From contig JAFGJX010000118.1 of assembly GCA_016928865.1 (NCBI GenBank), positions 1 through 58,046 on the forward strand: 58,046 nt of DNA, given 5' to 3'. Position numbers and translations under genes: made by a program. Shown here in pieces: positions 36,508 to 46,003 of this stretch; positions within the stretch are counted from its first letter, which is position 1; every line of letters begins with the position of its first letter. This DNA comes from Spirochaetota bacterium. GTDB taxonomy: Bacteria > Spirochaetota > UBA4802 > UBA5550. The notes beneath the pieces were generated by a model, which was not told where the DNA came from, made no database searches, and worked only from the letters and a program-made list of their open reading frames with translations.

Positions 36508-37071
36508 TCATAAAAACGCTAAGAATTTTTTTAGCCGGTACCGGAAGGGGAATCCCTTGATCCTGATTTTTCTCCACTTCACTTCCGGCGAATGATAGAG
36601 TTCCCATACCAGATCGAGCCGGGTAAGGGAGCGGGTGCTGAGGAAAGAGATGTAATCGTTAACGACATCGGTCTTCGGCTCATACCCGAATATAATCGAA
36701 TGGACGGACAGGACAAAATCCTTGCCGTGAAAACGAAACAGTTGATTGAGAGCATAACATCCATTTTGCGGAGCGAGGCGCCTCTCGGCGGCCGCGTAGA
36801 GGCGGGAATACGCGTTCTGGTACCAGCCTATCTTCTTGATCTGGGCATTGACTTTTTTGATCATCATCCAGGCCATGGAGCCTTTGATCCACGCGGGTAC
36901 AACAGAGAACTCGGGAGCAATACCGGTATTCTCCGGAGAAAAGGAAATTATATCACTGACGGGATCATGCGGCCGCGCTCTCATTTTTTTCAGGGCGAGG
37001 CTGTGCCTGATTTCCTTCATGATGGCATCAGTATTTACATCCGTGTCAGTGAACTTATTAATAGCATTCAT
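36508..37071 (-). CDS. DUF4214-like protein at the head of the polysaccharide operon
   Basis: 187 residues from the ATG at 37071 (MNAINKFTDTDVNTD), with GGGAG upstream. The N-terminal 100 residues are a Lys-rich linker and a short hydrophobic helix (GSMAWMMIKKV). The C-terminal part (FVLSVHSIIFGYEPKTD, then SFLSTRSLTRLDLVWEL and HSPEVKW) has the repeat pattern of DUF4214-type domains, which are often attached to or encoded beside glycosyltransferases. No catalytic residues are apparent. It ends 12 bp upstream of the longer possible GT4 start, and an accessory role in glycan assembly is inferred. Confidence 0.65.
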   Translation of the reverse strand: MNAINKFTDTDVNTDAIMKEIRHSLALKKMRARPHDPVSDIISFSPENTGIAPEFSVVPAWIKGSMAWMMIKKVNAQIKKIGWYQNAYSRLYAAAERRLAPQNGCYALNQLFRFHGKDFVLSVHSIIFGYEPKTDVVNDYISFLSTRSLTRLDLVWELYHSPEVKWRKIRIKGFPFRYRLKKFLAFL

Positions 37072-37197
37072 GCAAAAATCAACTCCCGAGATTACCAGGG
37101 TACCTGAAACCGATTCAAAGCCCAAACAGCCAACACGCCTGAAAAAACATGGTTTCAGGCCCGGCGGCACAGATAGTATTATAAAATGATTTGAATA

Positions 37198-37227
37198 ATA
37201 TTACAAAAATACGTTCATTTTTGTCAA
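37198..37227 (-). promoter_or_regulatory. Promoter of the leftward polysaccharide operon
   Basis: A perfect TTGACA (37227-37222, minus strand) and TAATAT (37203-37198) are 18 bp apart, with AT-rich DNA downstream. Transcription would start near 37191, about 120 bases before the first start codon at 37071. No other strong promoter was seen between here and the AT-rich genes. Confidence 0.5.
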
Positions 37228-37323
37228 CACATTATTCGCATAAAACAAGGGGTGGAATTAAAGCGCTTTGCAGTGGACAGGATGCGGCTACGCAATAAAA
37301 TTAAGAAAAGAGTCGTATTTGAT

Positions 37324-37878
37324 CTAACGATTAAAAAATGCGCATGACCGCGCAATGTGATATACGGCTATCCCGTAGGCAACCGAGACGTTGAGCGACT
37401 GTTTCACGCCGCGCATGGGGATATCCACCGCCATATCGCACAGGGCGAGGAGCTCGTCAGTGATTCCCTTCACCTCGTTCCCGATCACCAGGCAGAGGGG
37501 AAACTCGTACCGCGCCCGGTCATACGGCACGCTGACGCCGGTGTGCTCGAGCGCCACGGTCAGGTACCCCCGCTGCCGGAGCTCGCGGATCACCTCGAAC
37601 TGGTTCGGCCGGCGCTCCCAGGGCACGGCCCCCACGCTCCCCAGGGCCGTCTTGTCGATTTCCGGCCGGGGCGGATACCCGGTATAGCCGGACAGGTAGA
37701 GCTTCTCTATTCCGGCGCCGTCCGAGGTGCGAAAAATCGAGCCGACATTGTACAGGCTCCGGATGTCCTCGCACAGTACCGATACCGGCATGCGCGGCGC
37801 GGTCCGCATCTCGTCCGGCGAGGGCCGTGCAGACTTCAGCTCCTGATCGGTCAATTTTCTTATCGTATCATTTGTCAT
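37324..37878 (-). CDS. tRNA/rRNA 2'-O-methyltransferase, SpoU/TrmH family
   Basis: A SPOUT-fold RNA ribose methyltransferase. All three family motifs are present: NVGSIFRTSDGAG (motif 1), LCLVIGNEVKGI (motif 2) and IPMRGVKQSLNVSVAYGIAVY (motif 3, trefoil-knot SAM site). 184 residues, without the extra N-terminal RNA-binding domain of TrmB-type rRNA enzymes, so the target may be tRNA; this is inference. A GGGAG ribosome site is 4 bp from the ATG. It is 25 bp downstream of the HAD phosphatase and likely co-transcribed. Confidence 0.9.
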   Translation of the reverse strand: MTNDTIRKLTDQELKSARPSPDEMRTAPRMPVSVLCEDIRSLYNVGSIFRTSDGAGIEKLYLSGYTGYPPRPEIDKTALGSVGAVPWERRPNQFEVIRELRQRGYLTVALEHTGVSVPYDRARYEFPLCLVIGNEVKGITDELLALCDMAVDIPMRGVKQSLNVSVAYGIAVYHIARSCAFFNR

Positions 37879-37903
37879 GATGCTCCCTGCGTCCCGAAAT
37901 CGG

Positions 37904-38602
37904 CTATGCCGGGCCTGCGCCGCTGAAGCGCGCGATCGGCCAGTTCATCTGCCGGGCCCGCGCTTCCAGCATCGGGTCGGGGTTGACCGCGCAGGGGTAG
38001 CCGACGAGATCAAGCAGGGGCGCGTCATAAATGCTGTCGCCGTAGAAAGCGCACTGCGAGAGGCTGAATCCCCGGGACTCCGCGTAGTTTTTTCCGAGCA
38101 CGACCTTCCCCTCTCCGAAGCTGTAGGGCCTCGCCGCGTCAGCGAACCGTCCGCCCTCAACCTGGAACCGGTTCGCGATCATGGCGTCCATGCCGAGGTG
38201 TTCGGCAAACGGGGCGGCGATGCAATCGTTCTGCGCGGTGAGGAGCACGGTGGTCCTGCCGGCGGCGCGATACGCGTCGATCAGATCCTTTGCGCCGCGG
38301 TAGATGTGGGCGCGGCCGGACTGCTCGAAAAAATCCCGCGCCATCGCGCGAAACTCATCCGGCGAAAGACGCCCGACACGGAAACGCTGGTAGCGTATAT
38401 AGGCGGCGATGCTCAGCCGGCCGTTGCGGAAATCGCCGTACAGCTTGAGGAGCCACGCGCGCTCGGCCCAGCCCCGGACGTCCCGCCCGGACCGCCACGA
38501 GGCCCAGAGGCTGTCCGTGTCCTCGTCTGTGATGGTTTCATCAAGATCAAAAAAGGCTATGCCGGCGTCAGGCAGCCTGACCGCAATGTCTCGTGCATTC
38601 AT
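37904..38602 (-). CDS. HAD superfamily (subfamily IB) phosphatase
   Basis: 232 residues from the ATG at 38602, which has GGAAG upstream; the longer frame to 38674 is not supported. Motif I is FFDLDETITDED, motif II TVLLTAQND, and motif IV CAFYGDSIYDAPLLDLVG. The helical cap (WASWRSGRDVRGWAERAW and on) is the HAD-IB type shared with SerB-like enzymes. It is a paralogue of the HAD-IB gene at 16.0-16.7 kb. Substrate unknown. Confidence 0.87.
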   Translation of the reverse strand: MNARDIAVRLPDAGIAFFDLDETITDEDTDSLWASWRSGRDVRGWAERAWLLKLYGDFRNGRLSIAAYIRYQRFRVGRLSPDEFRAMARDFFEQSGRAHIYRGAKDLIDAYRAAGRTTVLLTAQNDCIAAPFAEHLGMDAMIANRFQVEGGRFADAARPYSFGEGKVVLGKNYAESRGFSLSQCAFYGDSIYDAPLLDLVGYPCAVNPDPMLEARARQMNWPIARFSGAGPA

Positions 38603-38710
38603 ACTCGCTTCCGATATGATGTAGATCTCGTCTTCGGGACAGGGATATAAAACGAAAGGCGCGGTATAATTCAAGAATTTTACGCCCGGTGCGAAAAAAA
38701 CCGGTCAATG

Positions 38711-40264
38711 TCATTCCATGATGTTCGTGATTTTATGGAGCTCACGCACCATGGAGTCCAGCTCGCGCGATTTTTCAGAAAGCTTCCGCGCCCCGTCGGA
38801 ATAGACCTGGGTTATTTCGTTCAGTGCGGTGATCGATTTCACGATCTCAGCCACCGCGCTTTTCTGGTCGGTTACGGATCCCTGTATCTCATCCGACATG
38901 CTGGCGACTTCACCAGCCTCGCCGGTGACCTTCCGGTTGATCTCGTTCTGGTCCGCCATCCGCCGCGATACGTCGTCAATCTCCTGGTTGATGTTGGTGA
39001 CACCCTGAATTATCTGCATGATGGTGTTCACCGTCGCGTCCATGTTCGTCATGCCGCGGCCGATCTCCTCCACGTTCGCCTTGATGAGCCCGTCGATCTC
39101 CTTGATGCTCGCCGCGGTCTGGTCCGCAAGCTTCGATATCTCGTCGGCGACGACCGCGAAACCCCTGCCCGCCTCGCCCGCCCGCGCCGCTTCGATCGCG
39201 GCGTTCAGCGAGAGGAGGTTTGTCTTGTCCGATATGTCACCGATCATGCCCACGATGCCGGTCATCCTGCCCGAGCTCTCGCTCACCGTGGAGAAGCTCC
39301 GGCTCATCTCGCTCAACAGCTCGCTGCCGCTGGTGGCAATCTCCGACACCTCGTCGGCGATTGCCCGCGAACGCTGGATCCGCTGCGCCACCTCGGCGAT
39401 GGACCCGGAAAGGCTCTCAATATCATCCAGGAGCGAGCTCGCCCCCTGGTTCTGACGGGCCACATGCTCCGTCACCATGTCCATGCCGATCGAGACCTCC
39501 TCGGTCGTCGCGGTTATCTGCTCGATTGCCGACGCCTGGCTCTGGGATTCGGCGGAATAGGAATTCGACTCCTGCGACAGGACCTCTGAATGGCTCGCCA
39601 GCCTGCCCATGACGTTCCTGATCGAATCGTACAGCCCCTTTATGACCAGGTACTGGTCCTGGTTCTTTCTGGCCTCCTCCTCGGAGCGGGCGAGCGCGTT
39701 GCTGTTTATCTTGAATAATTGATGCGAGATGAGGCCGACAAAAATTATGACGATGGCATTGTCCACGATGTAGTCGATGATCGCGTCCTGGCTCATGGAG
39801 AACCGGTCCGCGGCGATCAGCACGAACACCCCCAGGAGAAGGATGTTAACGGCGATGTATAGAAGGATGGCCGCTCTTTTATTCACGATGACCACGGGCG
39901 CGAGAACGAGCAATCCAGGCACATACACGATTGAATCCATGACCATGATCGGGTCCTTGCTGGCATCAAAAAAAAGGGTGGACCACGCTGCTATCAGGGT
40001 CGTGATCATGATCGTGTGCGCGGCGATTGAGTACGATCCTTTTCTGAGAAAAATGAGGGCGATAAAGATGACGATCATCGCCATTACAAGAGGAAATATA
40101 AGCTCGAACGCCACCTGTCCGGTGAAGACATTCATGACCAGGATTATCGGCACAAAACAGAGAAGGATGACACCGATGACAAGAACAATCCTCGATTTCT
40201 GCTGGATTACGTAATCCCCGTCTTCATACTCTTTTAAGAAATACCGGGCAAATCGTACAATCAT
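38711..40264 (-). CDS. Methyl-accepting chemotaxis protein with polytopic membrane sensor
   Basis: 517 residues from the ATG at 40264 ([13 protein letters not shown] upstream). The first 190 residues contain about six hydrophobic segments with short loops and no periplasmic domain, so it senses within the membrane or in the cytoplasm. The signalling hairpin is intact: [20 protein letters not shown], then [20 protein letters not shown], which contacts CheW and CheA. No HAMP domain is clear. It presumably feeds the chemotaxis system that steers the periplasmic flagella. No CheA/CheW gene is nearby. Confidence 0.92.
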   Translation of the reverse strand: MIVRFARYFLKEYEDGDYVIQQKSRIVLVIGVILLCFVPIILVMNVFTGQVAFELIFPLVMAMIVIFIALIFLRKGSYSIAAHTIMITTLIAAWSTLFFDASKDPIMVMDSIVYVPGLLVLAPVVIVNKRAAILLYIAVNILLLGVFVLIAADRFSMSQDAIIDYIVDNAIVIIFVGLISHQLFKINSNALARSEEEARKNQDQYLVIKGLYDSIRNVMGRLASHSEVLSQESNSYSAESQSQASAIEQITATTEEVSIGMDMVTEHVARQNQGASSLLDDIESLSGSIAEVAQRIQRSRAIADEVSEIATSGSELLSEMSRSFSTVSESSGRMTGIVGMIGDISDKTNLLSLNAAIEAARAGEAGRGFAVVADEISKLADQTAASIKEIDGLIKANVEEIGRGMTNMDATVNTIMQIIQGVTNINQEIDDVSRRMADQNEINRKVTGEAGEVASMSDEIQGSVTDQKSAVAEIVKSITALNEITQVYSDGARKLSEKSRELDSMVRELHKITNIME

Positions 40265-40494
40265 GAGGACCTCGGAAGAATTTGAATTATTGAACAAGCA
40301 GACCTCTCGTAAAATCGAGATCAGCCCCCTGACAATGCCTCATAAACCCCACTCCCCCGAGATAAATGCGGTTGAAATTAATATACAATCGATGAATTAA
40401 AAGATCAACCCAATAATTGCATTAAATCGCGGTCCCTGCCGCTGGAGAAGACACCGTGTCCGGGGAAATTATTTGAGACGGATATAATTTTGAC

Positions 40495-41736
40495 TTACCT
40501 GCCGCCGCCCGCCATCCTGGAAGACTCCTTCGCCAGGAGTACGAACAGCAGGTTCACCGCGGCCAGGCCGATGAAAACCTTCATGGACTGAATCATGCCC
40601 AGCCCGTTCATCATATTAATAAAGATGATGCCTGATATCTGGCCCGCGAACAGGATGATGCCCTGCGACAGCGACTCCGGCGCAGGGAAGCTCACCTCCG
40701 CTCCGTACTGAAACCCGATGGGCGCGGCCGCGCCGAGGAGGAAAAAACCCATGAGGCCGGCGGACGCGAGCATCAGCGCGTAGTCGCCCGCGAAGGTCAT
40801 GCCTGCAAGGCCCGGGATAACCAGCAGCAGGGCCGCAACCAGGAACGGCTTCCGCTTCCGTAGCCTGTCGGAGAACGGCGGAATCACGATCGCACCGATA
40901 ACGCCCGCGATCAGCATCAATCCCATGATCATGCCGCTCTGGTCGCTGGTAAAGCCCTTTGCTTCGCTGATCTGGTCGATGCAGGTCGCGATGGCGTTGA
41001 ACATTCCCAGTCCGAGAAAAAACATCACCAGGAGCAGCACCATGTCCCGGTGCCGGAGGATGTGCTTGATGCCCTGGATCGTGAGGAAGCGCTCTTCATC
41101 GCCCTCCGGCCCGGAAGGCGTCGGCGGATTTTCCCGCATGAACACGACAAACAGGAGTGCGCCCGCCGCGGACAGGATGCCGTAGGACATGAGCATCCCC
41201 TGCAGGCCGTAGTGCTCCACGCCGCCGACCGTTTCAACTGTCACGATAAACGGCGTGACGATGTTCACTATGATCATGCCCAGGAACTGGGCAAGCGTCG
41301 CCAGGCCGACCGCGGTCGCCCGCTCGCCGATGGGGAACCAGTGCACGGCGACCTTGGTCACCGCTGTAATGATGAAGGGCTGCGCGATTCCGAGCCCCAC
41401 CTGGGAAGCGACCACCATCGCATAGCTGTCCGCGAAGATTCCCTTGGTCAGCCCGAAGATGCCGGTCAGCACGGCGCCTATTCCGATCCCCACGCGTACC
41501 CCGGACCTGTTGATAATATAGGCCGCCGGGATGCAGGTGATCAGGAACACGTACATGAAAATCTCGGACAGGAGATCTATCTGGGGCGCGGTCGCTCCGT
41601 AGAACGCCCGCGCCTGCCTCGCGATCGGAGCGAAGGTGAGCCATTGCATCTGGATTATCACCGTGATTACAATGAATACCAGCAATACGATCCACCGGTA
41701 CCCGTATACCCTGTATTGCGCTTCTTCTTTCGTCAC
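40495..41736 (-). CDS. Major facilitator superfamily transporter
   Basis: About 12 membrane segments, 413 residues from a GTG at 41736 with a strong GGGGGAGG ribosome site; an ATG at 41796 would add 20 residues. The N-half loop has YIINRSGVRVGIGIGAVL, the MFS loop 2-3 region, and PFSDRLRKRKPFLV is the matching C-half loop. The substrate is unknown. It is the last gene of the run aldolase, aminotransferase, transporter, so it probably imports the pathway's substrate or exports a product. Confidence 0.87.
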   Translation of the reverse strand: MTKEEAQYRVYGYRWIVLLVFIVITVIIQMQWLTFAPIARQARAFYGATAPQIDLLSEIFMYVFLITCIPAAYIINRSGVRVGIGIGAVLTGIFGLTKGIFADSYAMVVASQVGLGIAQPFIITAVTKVAVHWFPIGERATAVGLATLAQFLGMIIVNIVTPFIVTVETVGGVEHYGLQGMLMSYGILSAAGALLFVVFMRENPPTPSGPEGDEERFLTIQGIKHILRHRDMVLLLVMFFLGLGMFNAIATCIDQISEAKGFTSDQSGMIMGLMLIAGVIGAIVIPPFSDRLRKRKPFLVAALLLVIPGLAGMTFAGDYALMLASAGLMGFFLLGAAAPIGFQYGAEVSFPAPESLSQGIILFAGQISGIIFINMMNGLGMIQSMKVFIGLAAVNLLFVLLAKESSRMAGGGR

Positions 41737-41820
41737 GTTCGCACCTCCCCCGCTGGCGTTGGTCAATCTATATCCGGCGGCCTCCCGCCTGTCCATTAAA
41801 ATTTTCCCGCGGCTCCGGCA

Positions 41821-43287
41821 TCAGCCCTGTTTTATCTCGATATGCCCGAAGATGCGGTCAAGACGGTCGAGCGCATCGTCGATCACGTCGTCCGTGTCCG
41901 CCATGCTGCAGTAGAGGCGGCTTCCGGCAAGGGTGATGACTCCCTCGGCCATGAGCGCCGCGCCCATCTCCTCCATGACCTTTTTCCGCTGTCCCACCTC
42001 TTTGAAGATATTCGGGTTCTTGATGTCCATGAGCATTGCGGCGCCGGTCTCCATGTGGCAGATGGATCCGTGGTTGAAGGCGACGAAGGGAAGCCTGTTC
42101 CTCTCGAAAATATCGACGAGCCCCTTCGTGAGCCGGTCGCCGGCCGCGCCGGCCTTGAGGTGGGCGCCGGTCTCCTCGATCGCCTTGATGGCGAAATATC
42201 CCGCCGCGCAGGAGAGCGGGTTGGCTGACAGCGTGCCGCCCACGAAGGCCCGTTTTCCGCCCGGGCCGCCGGCGAGGCCGGCCGCGAAGCCTGACATGAC
42301 GTCCTTGCGGCCGCCCACGCCTCCCGCGCCCGGATAGCCGCCGGCCACGCACTTGCCAAAGACCGTCAGGTCCGGCTTCACGTTGAAGTATCCCTGCGCG
42401 CCGCCCAGGCCCACGCGGAAGCCTGTGACCACCTCGTCGAACACCAGGAGCGTTTCAAACCGGTCGCACAGGTCCCGGAGATTCCTGTTGAAATCGCGGA
42501 GGACCGGCCGGGTGCCGCTTTCCGGCCCCAGCGGCTCCACAAAGACCGCGGCGGTGCCGCCGTCCTTTTCGTTCTCCTCAAGCCGCTTCTGGAGCGCATC
42601 GATGTCGTTCGGGAAAACCTCGTTGGTGAACTGGTAGCAGCCTGCGGGGATCCCGTGCGCGTCCAGGGGACCGACTCCCGGCACCCGCATGCCGAACACG
42701 AGCTGGTCGCTCCAGCCGTGATAGGCGCCGCCTATCTTGATGATGTACTTCTTCCCGTTGAAGCAGCGCGCCGCGCGCGCCGCGGCCATGCAGGCCTCAG
42801 TGCCGCTCATGAGCATCCGGAACATCTCGACAGAGGGCATGTGCTCGTGGATCGCCTCCGCGAGCTTCAGCTCGTACTCGTGAAAAAGCCCGGTGACGGG
42901 GCCGCTCTCCCGTATGACCTCTATCACTTTCTCCTGAACCGGCAGATAGTTGCTTCCCAAGAGCGTGGGGCCACCCGCCTGCAGAAAATCGATATAGCGG
43001 TTGCCGTCAACGTCCCAGAGATACGCGCCGTCCGCCTTCGTGATAGCGAGCGGAAAAGGATAGTTGAACGCGAGGTTGTGCTGCACGCCGCCCGGGATCA
43101 GCTCCTTGGCGCGGTCGGTGATTTTTTTCGACCTCGCGCATTTCTCGTCAAAGTGCTTCAGGTATTCATCCATCTTGCTGCGCTTTATCTGGTGTATGGG
43201 CAGCTCGTTGGCGAGCCGGTAGAGCCGCTTCTGCAGCTCTTCGGTGTCAGGCCAGTGTGATATCGAGTATTGTTGTTTCGTGCTCAT
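41821..43287 (-). CDS. Class III PLP aminotransferase, glutamate-1-semialdehyde-aminomutase-like
   Basis: 488 residues. Two ATGs sit side by side behind AAGGAG (43290, 43287); the second has the better spacing. Family motifs: YLWDVDGNRYIDF, MLMSGTEACMAAARAAR, GGAYHGWSDQL, LLVFDEVVTGFR, and the PLP lysine in LTVFGKCVAGGYP. It has about 60 extra N-terminal residues compared with HemL. HemL itself is unlikely given the context: the genes around it are a transporter, aldolase and sugar kinase. It more likely transaminates an aldehyde or ketone in a catabolic pathway, or is an ammonia-lyase of the same fold. Confidence 0.87.
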   Translation of the reverse strand: MSTKQQYSISHWPDTEELQKRLYRLANELPIHQIKRSKMDEYLKHFDEKCARSKKITDRAKELIPGGVQHNLAFNYPFPLAITKADGAYLWDVDGNRYIDFLQAGGPTLLGSNYLPVQEKVIEVIRESGPVTGLFHEYELKLAEAIHEHMPSVEMFRMLMSGTEACMAAARAARCFNGKKYIIKIGGAYHGWSDQLVFGMRVPGVGPLDAHGIPAGCYQFTNEVFPNDIDALQKRLEENEKDGGTAAVFVEPLGPESGTRPVLRDFNRNLRDLCDRFETLLVFDEVVTGFRVGLGGAQGYFNVKPDLTVFGKCVAGGYPGAGGVGGRKDVMSGFAAGLAGGPGGKRAFVGGTLSANPLSCAAGYFAIKAIEETGAHLKAGAAGDRLTKGLVDIFERNRLPFVAFNHGSICHMETGAAMLMDIKNPNIFKEVGQRKKVMEEMGAALMAEGVITLAGSRLYCSMADTDDVIDDALDRLDRIFGHIEIKQG

Positions 43288-43416
43288 CATAAACTCCTTT
43301 GGAAAAAAAAATAATAGCGTAACTCTCACCTTTTATTTACAAGCCCCCTGAATCCACAAAAACGGCAGCCATGCAGGCCCCGGAGGAGATTGAAAGCACG
43401 GCTTAGCCATTCTTCC

Positions 43417-43444
43417 AAAGCCCCCTCTGGGGGGTTGGGGGGGG
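43417..43444. repeat. C-run/G-run intergenic repeat
   Basis: AAAGCCCCCTCTGGGGGG followed by TTGGGGGGGG, between the aldolase stop and the aminotransferase start. It belongs with the similar elements at 32.3 and 56.7 kb. Confidence 0.6.
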
Positions 43445-43453
43445 CGGCGGGCA

Positions 43454-44143
43454 TCACCCCTTCTTCATCTCCTCTTTCCTCTTGATCTCCGCGTCCTGCT
43501 TGCTCACGACGATCTTCTCCATGAGCTCACGCATGTTTTCAGGAAGCAGGGTCACCTCCTTCCCCGTGGCAAGCGCGCGGTAGTAGACCATGGCGCATTT
43601 TTCAAGGAGCTCAGCCGCGCGCTTCGCCTTCGGGAGATCGGCCCCGAGGGCCAGGATCCCGTGGTTTTGCAAGATATAGCAGTTCCCCCGGCTCCCCAGC
43701 TTTGACACCACGTTTTCCAGGAGCTGCGGGCTGCCCGAAAGCCCGTAGGGGACCACCTCGACCAGCGGGCCGATCGTGCTTGCGACCTCGTCGAACAGGG
43801 CCGGTATCGGCGTGTTGATGATCGCGAAGACGCTCGCGTAGACCTGGTGGGTGTGCACCACCGCGCTCACGTCGCGCCGGTTTTTGTACACCGCGACGTG
43901 CATCCCGGTCTCAACCGAGGGCTTGAGCCCGTTATCGTCAACCGGCTTCAGGTCGAGATCGACCACGCATATATCGTCCACGGCAAGCGTGTTATACTCG
44001 CGCTGGGACGGCGTCACGACCACCACTTCCTCCCCCTCGACCAGCATTGACACGTTGCCGCCGAGTCCCCGTATATAGCCGTCGCGCACCAGGTCCATGG
44101 TGCAGTCGAGGACCTGCTTTTTGTAATCATCGTACTTTCCCAT
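43454..44143 (-). CDS. Class II aldolase/adducin family protein (FucA/AraD-like)
   Basis: A Zn-dependent aldolase or epimerase fold, 229 residues from the ATG at 44143 with an AGGAGG ribosome site. The metal ligands are the His pair in VVHTHQVYAS and the His in LQNHGILAL; the acid/base Glu is in SVETGMHVAVY. The N-terminal substrate loop is YIRGLGGNVSM and VTPSQREYNTL. Family members cleave ketose phosphates such as fuculose 1-phosphate or ribulose-type sugars. Just 11 bp downstream of the FGGY kinase, it likely cleaves the kinase's product. Confidence 0.9.
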   Translation of the reverse strand: MGKYDDYKKQVLDCTMDLVRDGYIRGLGGNVSMLVEGEEVVVVTPSQREYNTLAVDDICVVDLDLKPVDDNGLKPSVETGMHVAVYKNRRDVSAVVHTHQVYASVFAIINTPIPALFDEVASTIGPLVEVVPYGLSGSPQLLENVVSKLGSRGNCYILQNHGILALGADLPKAKRAAELLEKCAMVYYRALATGKEVTLLPENMRELMEKIVVSKQDAEIKRKEEMKKG

Positions 44144-44154
44144 GCCGTTCCTCC

Positions 44155-45756
44155 TCAACCGTTCAGTTCCCTGAACAGCTTTTTATTCGCATCATATAAT
44201 TTTTTAAATACCTCGAAATTCCTGTCGTACAGGGCACGGTGTTCCTTCTGTGGCTCGAAGGTCCTGACCGCGGGGATGAGGCGCTTGGCCTCGCCAAACG
44301 TTTTGAAAAGCCCCAGGCCCACGGCGCACACCACGGTCGCTCCCACGGTCCCCGCGTTCTGGGCGTCGGCAACGGTCTCCACGGCGCGGCCGGTGATGTC
44401 CGCCATGATCTGGCAGCCGACCTCCGAGCGGGCGCCGCCCCCGACGAAGCGGAGCGATTCCCGGCGGGGGATCTTGCGCTCCATCGCCTCGAGCATCCAC
44501 CTCTTGTGAAAGGCCATGCCCTCGAGGACCGCGCGGATCATCTGCCGCTTGCCCGTCTCCAGTCCCAGGTTGAAGAATATGCCGCGGGCGTTCGGATCCT
44601 CGCGCGGCGACCGGTTCCCGTGGAGCCAGGGCGTGAACAGCACGTTGCCCGCTCCTTCCGGGGTTTTGCTGATGACGCTGTTCAGGAAATCGAAGAGGCT
44701 TTCGTATTCCTGCGTCTTCTCGACGATATGCTGCGCCTCCAGGTACATGCCGATCTCATCAAGGGCCAGGTGGTCCCGCACCCACTTCAGGCAGGCCCCC
44801 GACGTCTCCTGCTCACCGGTATAGTTGTAGAATCCGGGTATCGCCCCCATGATGGACGCCAGGAAGTTCCCGATGTCCACCATGCGTCGCTCCACGTTCG
44901 AGCAGACCCATCCCGACGTGCCCACGTACACGTGGGTGTCGTACAGATCCAGGCAGCCGGCGCCGACCGCGGTCAGCGTGGTATCGCCGCCGCCCCCGAA
45001 CACGGGGATGCCCTCGACCAGGCCCATCTCCGCCGCCGGGCCGGGAAGCAGGCGCCCCACGATATCGGTGGAGTTCACCACCGGCGGAAGGAGGTCCATG
45101 TTCACGTCGAACTTGCGGCAGAGCCCCGGATGCCAGCCCTGTTTGCCGGGGCGGGTGTCGTAGAGAAAGGTAAGGTGCGCGGAATCGTGCGTCATGCCGT
45201 ACTTCCCCGTGCACCGCAGCACCAGGTAGTCCTTTACATCGAGCCACTTGAAGGCGCGCCCGAACAGCTCCGGCTCATTGTCCTTCACCCAGTGGTATTT
45301 CCAGAGCGGGTCCTTGGCGGTCGCGGCCAGACCGCCGGTAATGCGGAGACAGTTGAGCGCGGTCAGCGCGTTCCACTTCCCGTCTATCTTGATAAGCCCG
45401 TTATACAGGTAGCGCGCGATCTGCTCGGTCGAGCGGCCGTCCATGTAGTTCATCGGGTTCCGCAGGGCCCTGCCGGATTCGTCGACAAAAACCGAGCCCT
45501 GGAGCTGGGCGCAGAAGGTCATGGCGCTGACCTGCCCGGGCTTTATGCCGGAGCGCGCCATGATGGCCTTCGTGGCCGAGCAGATGGCGCCCCACCACTC
45601 GTCCGCCTTCTGCTCCGCGCCGCCGTCGGGCGTAATGTAGAGCGGATATTCCACAAGGCTCGATCCCATCAGTTCAATTGTATCACTGATGCGATAGATG
45701 CATGATTTATTGCCGGTTGTACCGACATCATGGGTCACGACATACGTTTCAGTCAT
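44155..45756 (-). CDS. FGGY family carbohydrate kinase
   Basis: 533 residues. Phosphate-1 motif VTHDVGTTGNKSCIY, catalytic Asp region NPMNYMDGRSTEQI, and C-lobe ATP sites FGGGGDTTLTAVGAG and RFVGGGARSEVGCQIMADI are all present. Overall it is nearest in style to xylulokinase, but the NYMDGRS segment is unlike the usual WNDGR, so the substrate is uncertain. It is the first gene of the operon kinase-aldolase-(aminotransferase)-(transporter). The ATG at 45756 has an AAAGGA ribosome site. Two 14-bp direct repeats lie just upstream. Confidence 0.92.
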   Translation of the reverse strand: MTETYVVTHDVGTTGNKSCIYRISDTIELMGSSLVEYPLYITPDGGAEQKADEWWGAICSATKAIMARSGIKPGQVSAMTFCAQLQGSVFVDESGRALRNPMNYMDGRSTEQIARYLYNGLIKIDGKWNALTALNCLRITGGLAATAKDPLWKYHWVKDNEPELFGRAFKWLDVKDYLVLRCTGKYGMTHDSAHLTFLYDTRPGKQGWHPGLCRKFDVNMDLLPPVVNSTDIVGRLLPGPAAEMGLVEGIPVFGGGGDTTLTAVGAGCLDLYDTHVYVGTSGWVCSNVERRMVDIGNFLASIMGAIPGFYNYTGEQETSGACLKWVRDHLALDEIGMYLEAQHIVEKTQEYESLFDFLNSVISKTPEGAGNVLFTPWLHGNRSPREDPNARGIFFNLGLETGKRQMIRAVLEGMAFHKRWMLEAMERKIPRRESLRFVGGGARSEVGCQIMADITGRAVETVADAQNAGTVGATVVCAVGLGLFKTFGEAKRLIPAVRTFEPQKEHRALYDRNFEVFKKLYDANKKLFRELNG

Positions 45757-45780
45757 GTTCTTCCTTTATTATACTATTGA

Positions 45781-45824
45781 ATATGGCCGCCAGGAACGAT
45801 CACTTTTCGCATATGGCCGACAGG
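45781..45824. promoter_or_regulatory. Paired direct repeats upstream of the kinase operon, candidate operator
   Basis: ATATGGCCGCCAGG (45781-45794) and ATATGGCCGACAGG (45811-45824) match at 13 of 14 positions with a 30-bp period, about three helical turns. Direct repeats on one face of the helix suit AraC-type regulators, and one is encoded at 47.1-48.7 kb. Confidence 0.45.
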
Positions 45825-46003
45825 CAAACTGTCAGGCTGACTTTGGAATTAAGTATGATGCATCAATTGAAACATATATTCAAAAAACCGTCCTGTCTTA
45901 TCAATAACAGACCAATCAGAAAATGAAATAGCCTGACGTAAAACATCCTGCGCAGATCATACAGGTGATAATACATCATCTGGATGGTCAGTCCATTGTT
46001 ATT

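Noticed and set aside
38708..39589. 293-codon plus-strand open frame
   Set aside because: Shadow of the chemotaxis receptor's conserved hairpin region on the opposite strand.
41821..43287. Aminotransferase as HemL of haem biosynthesis
   Set aside because: It has an extra N-terminal region, and its neighbours are transport and sugar-phosphate genes rather than hem genes.
44239..45705. 488-codon open frame on the plus strand
   Set aside because: It is fully antisense to the FGGY kinase, whose motifs are intact; the predicted peptide is Arg/His/Gly-rich and matches nothing.
45768..45773. TATAAT (minus strand) as the -10 box of the kinase gene
   Set aside because: It is only a few bases ahead of the ribosome site, so a transcript starting from it would lack the Shine-Dalgarno sequence.
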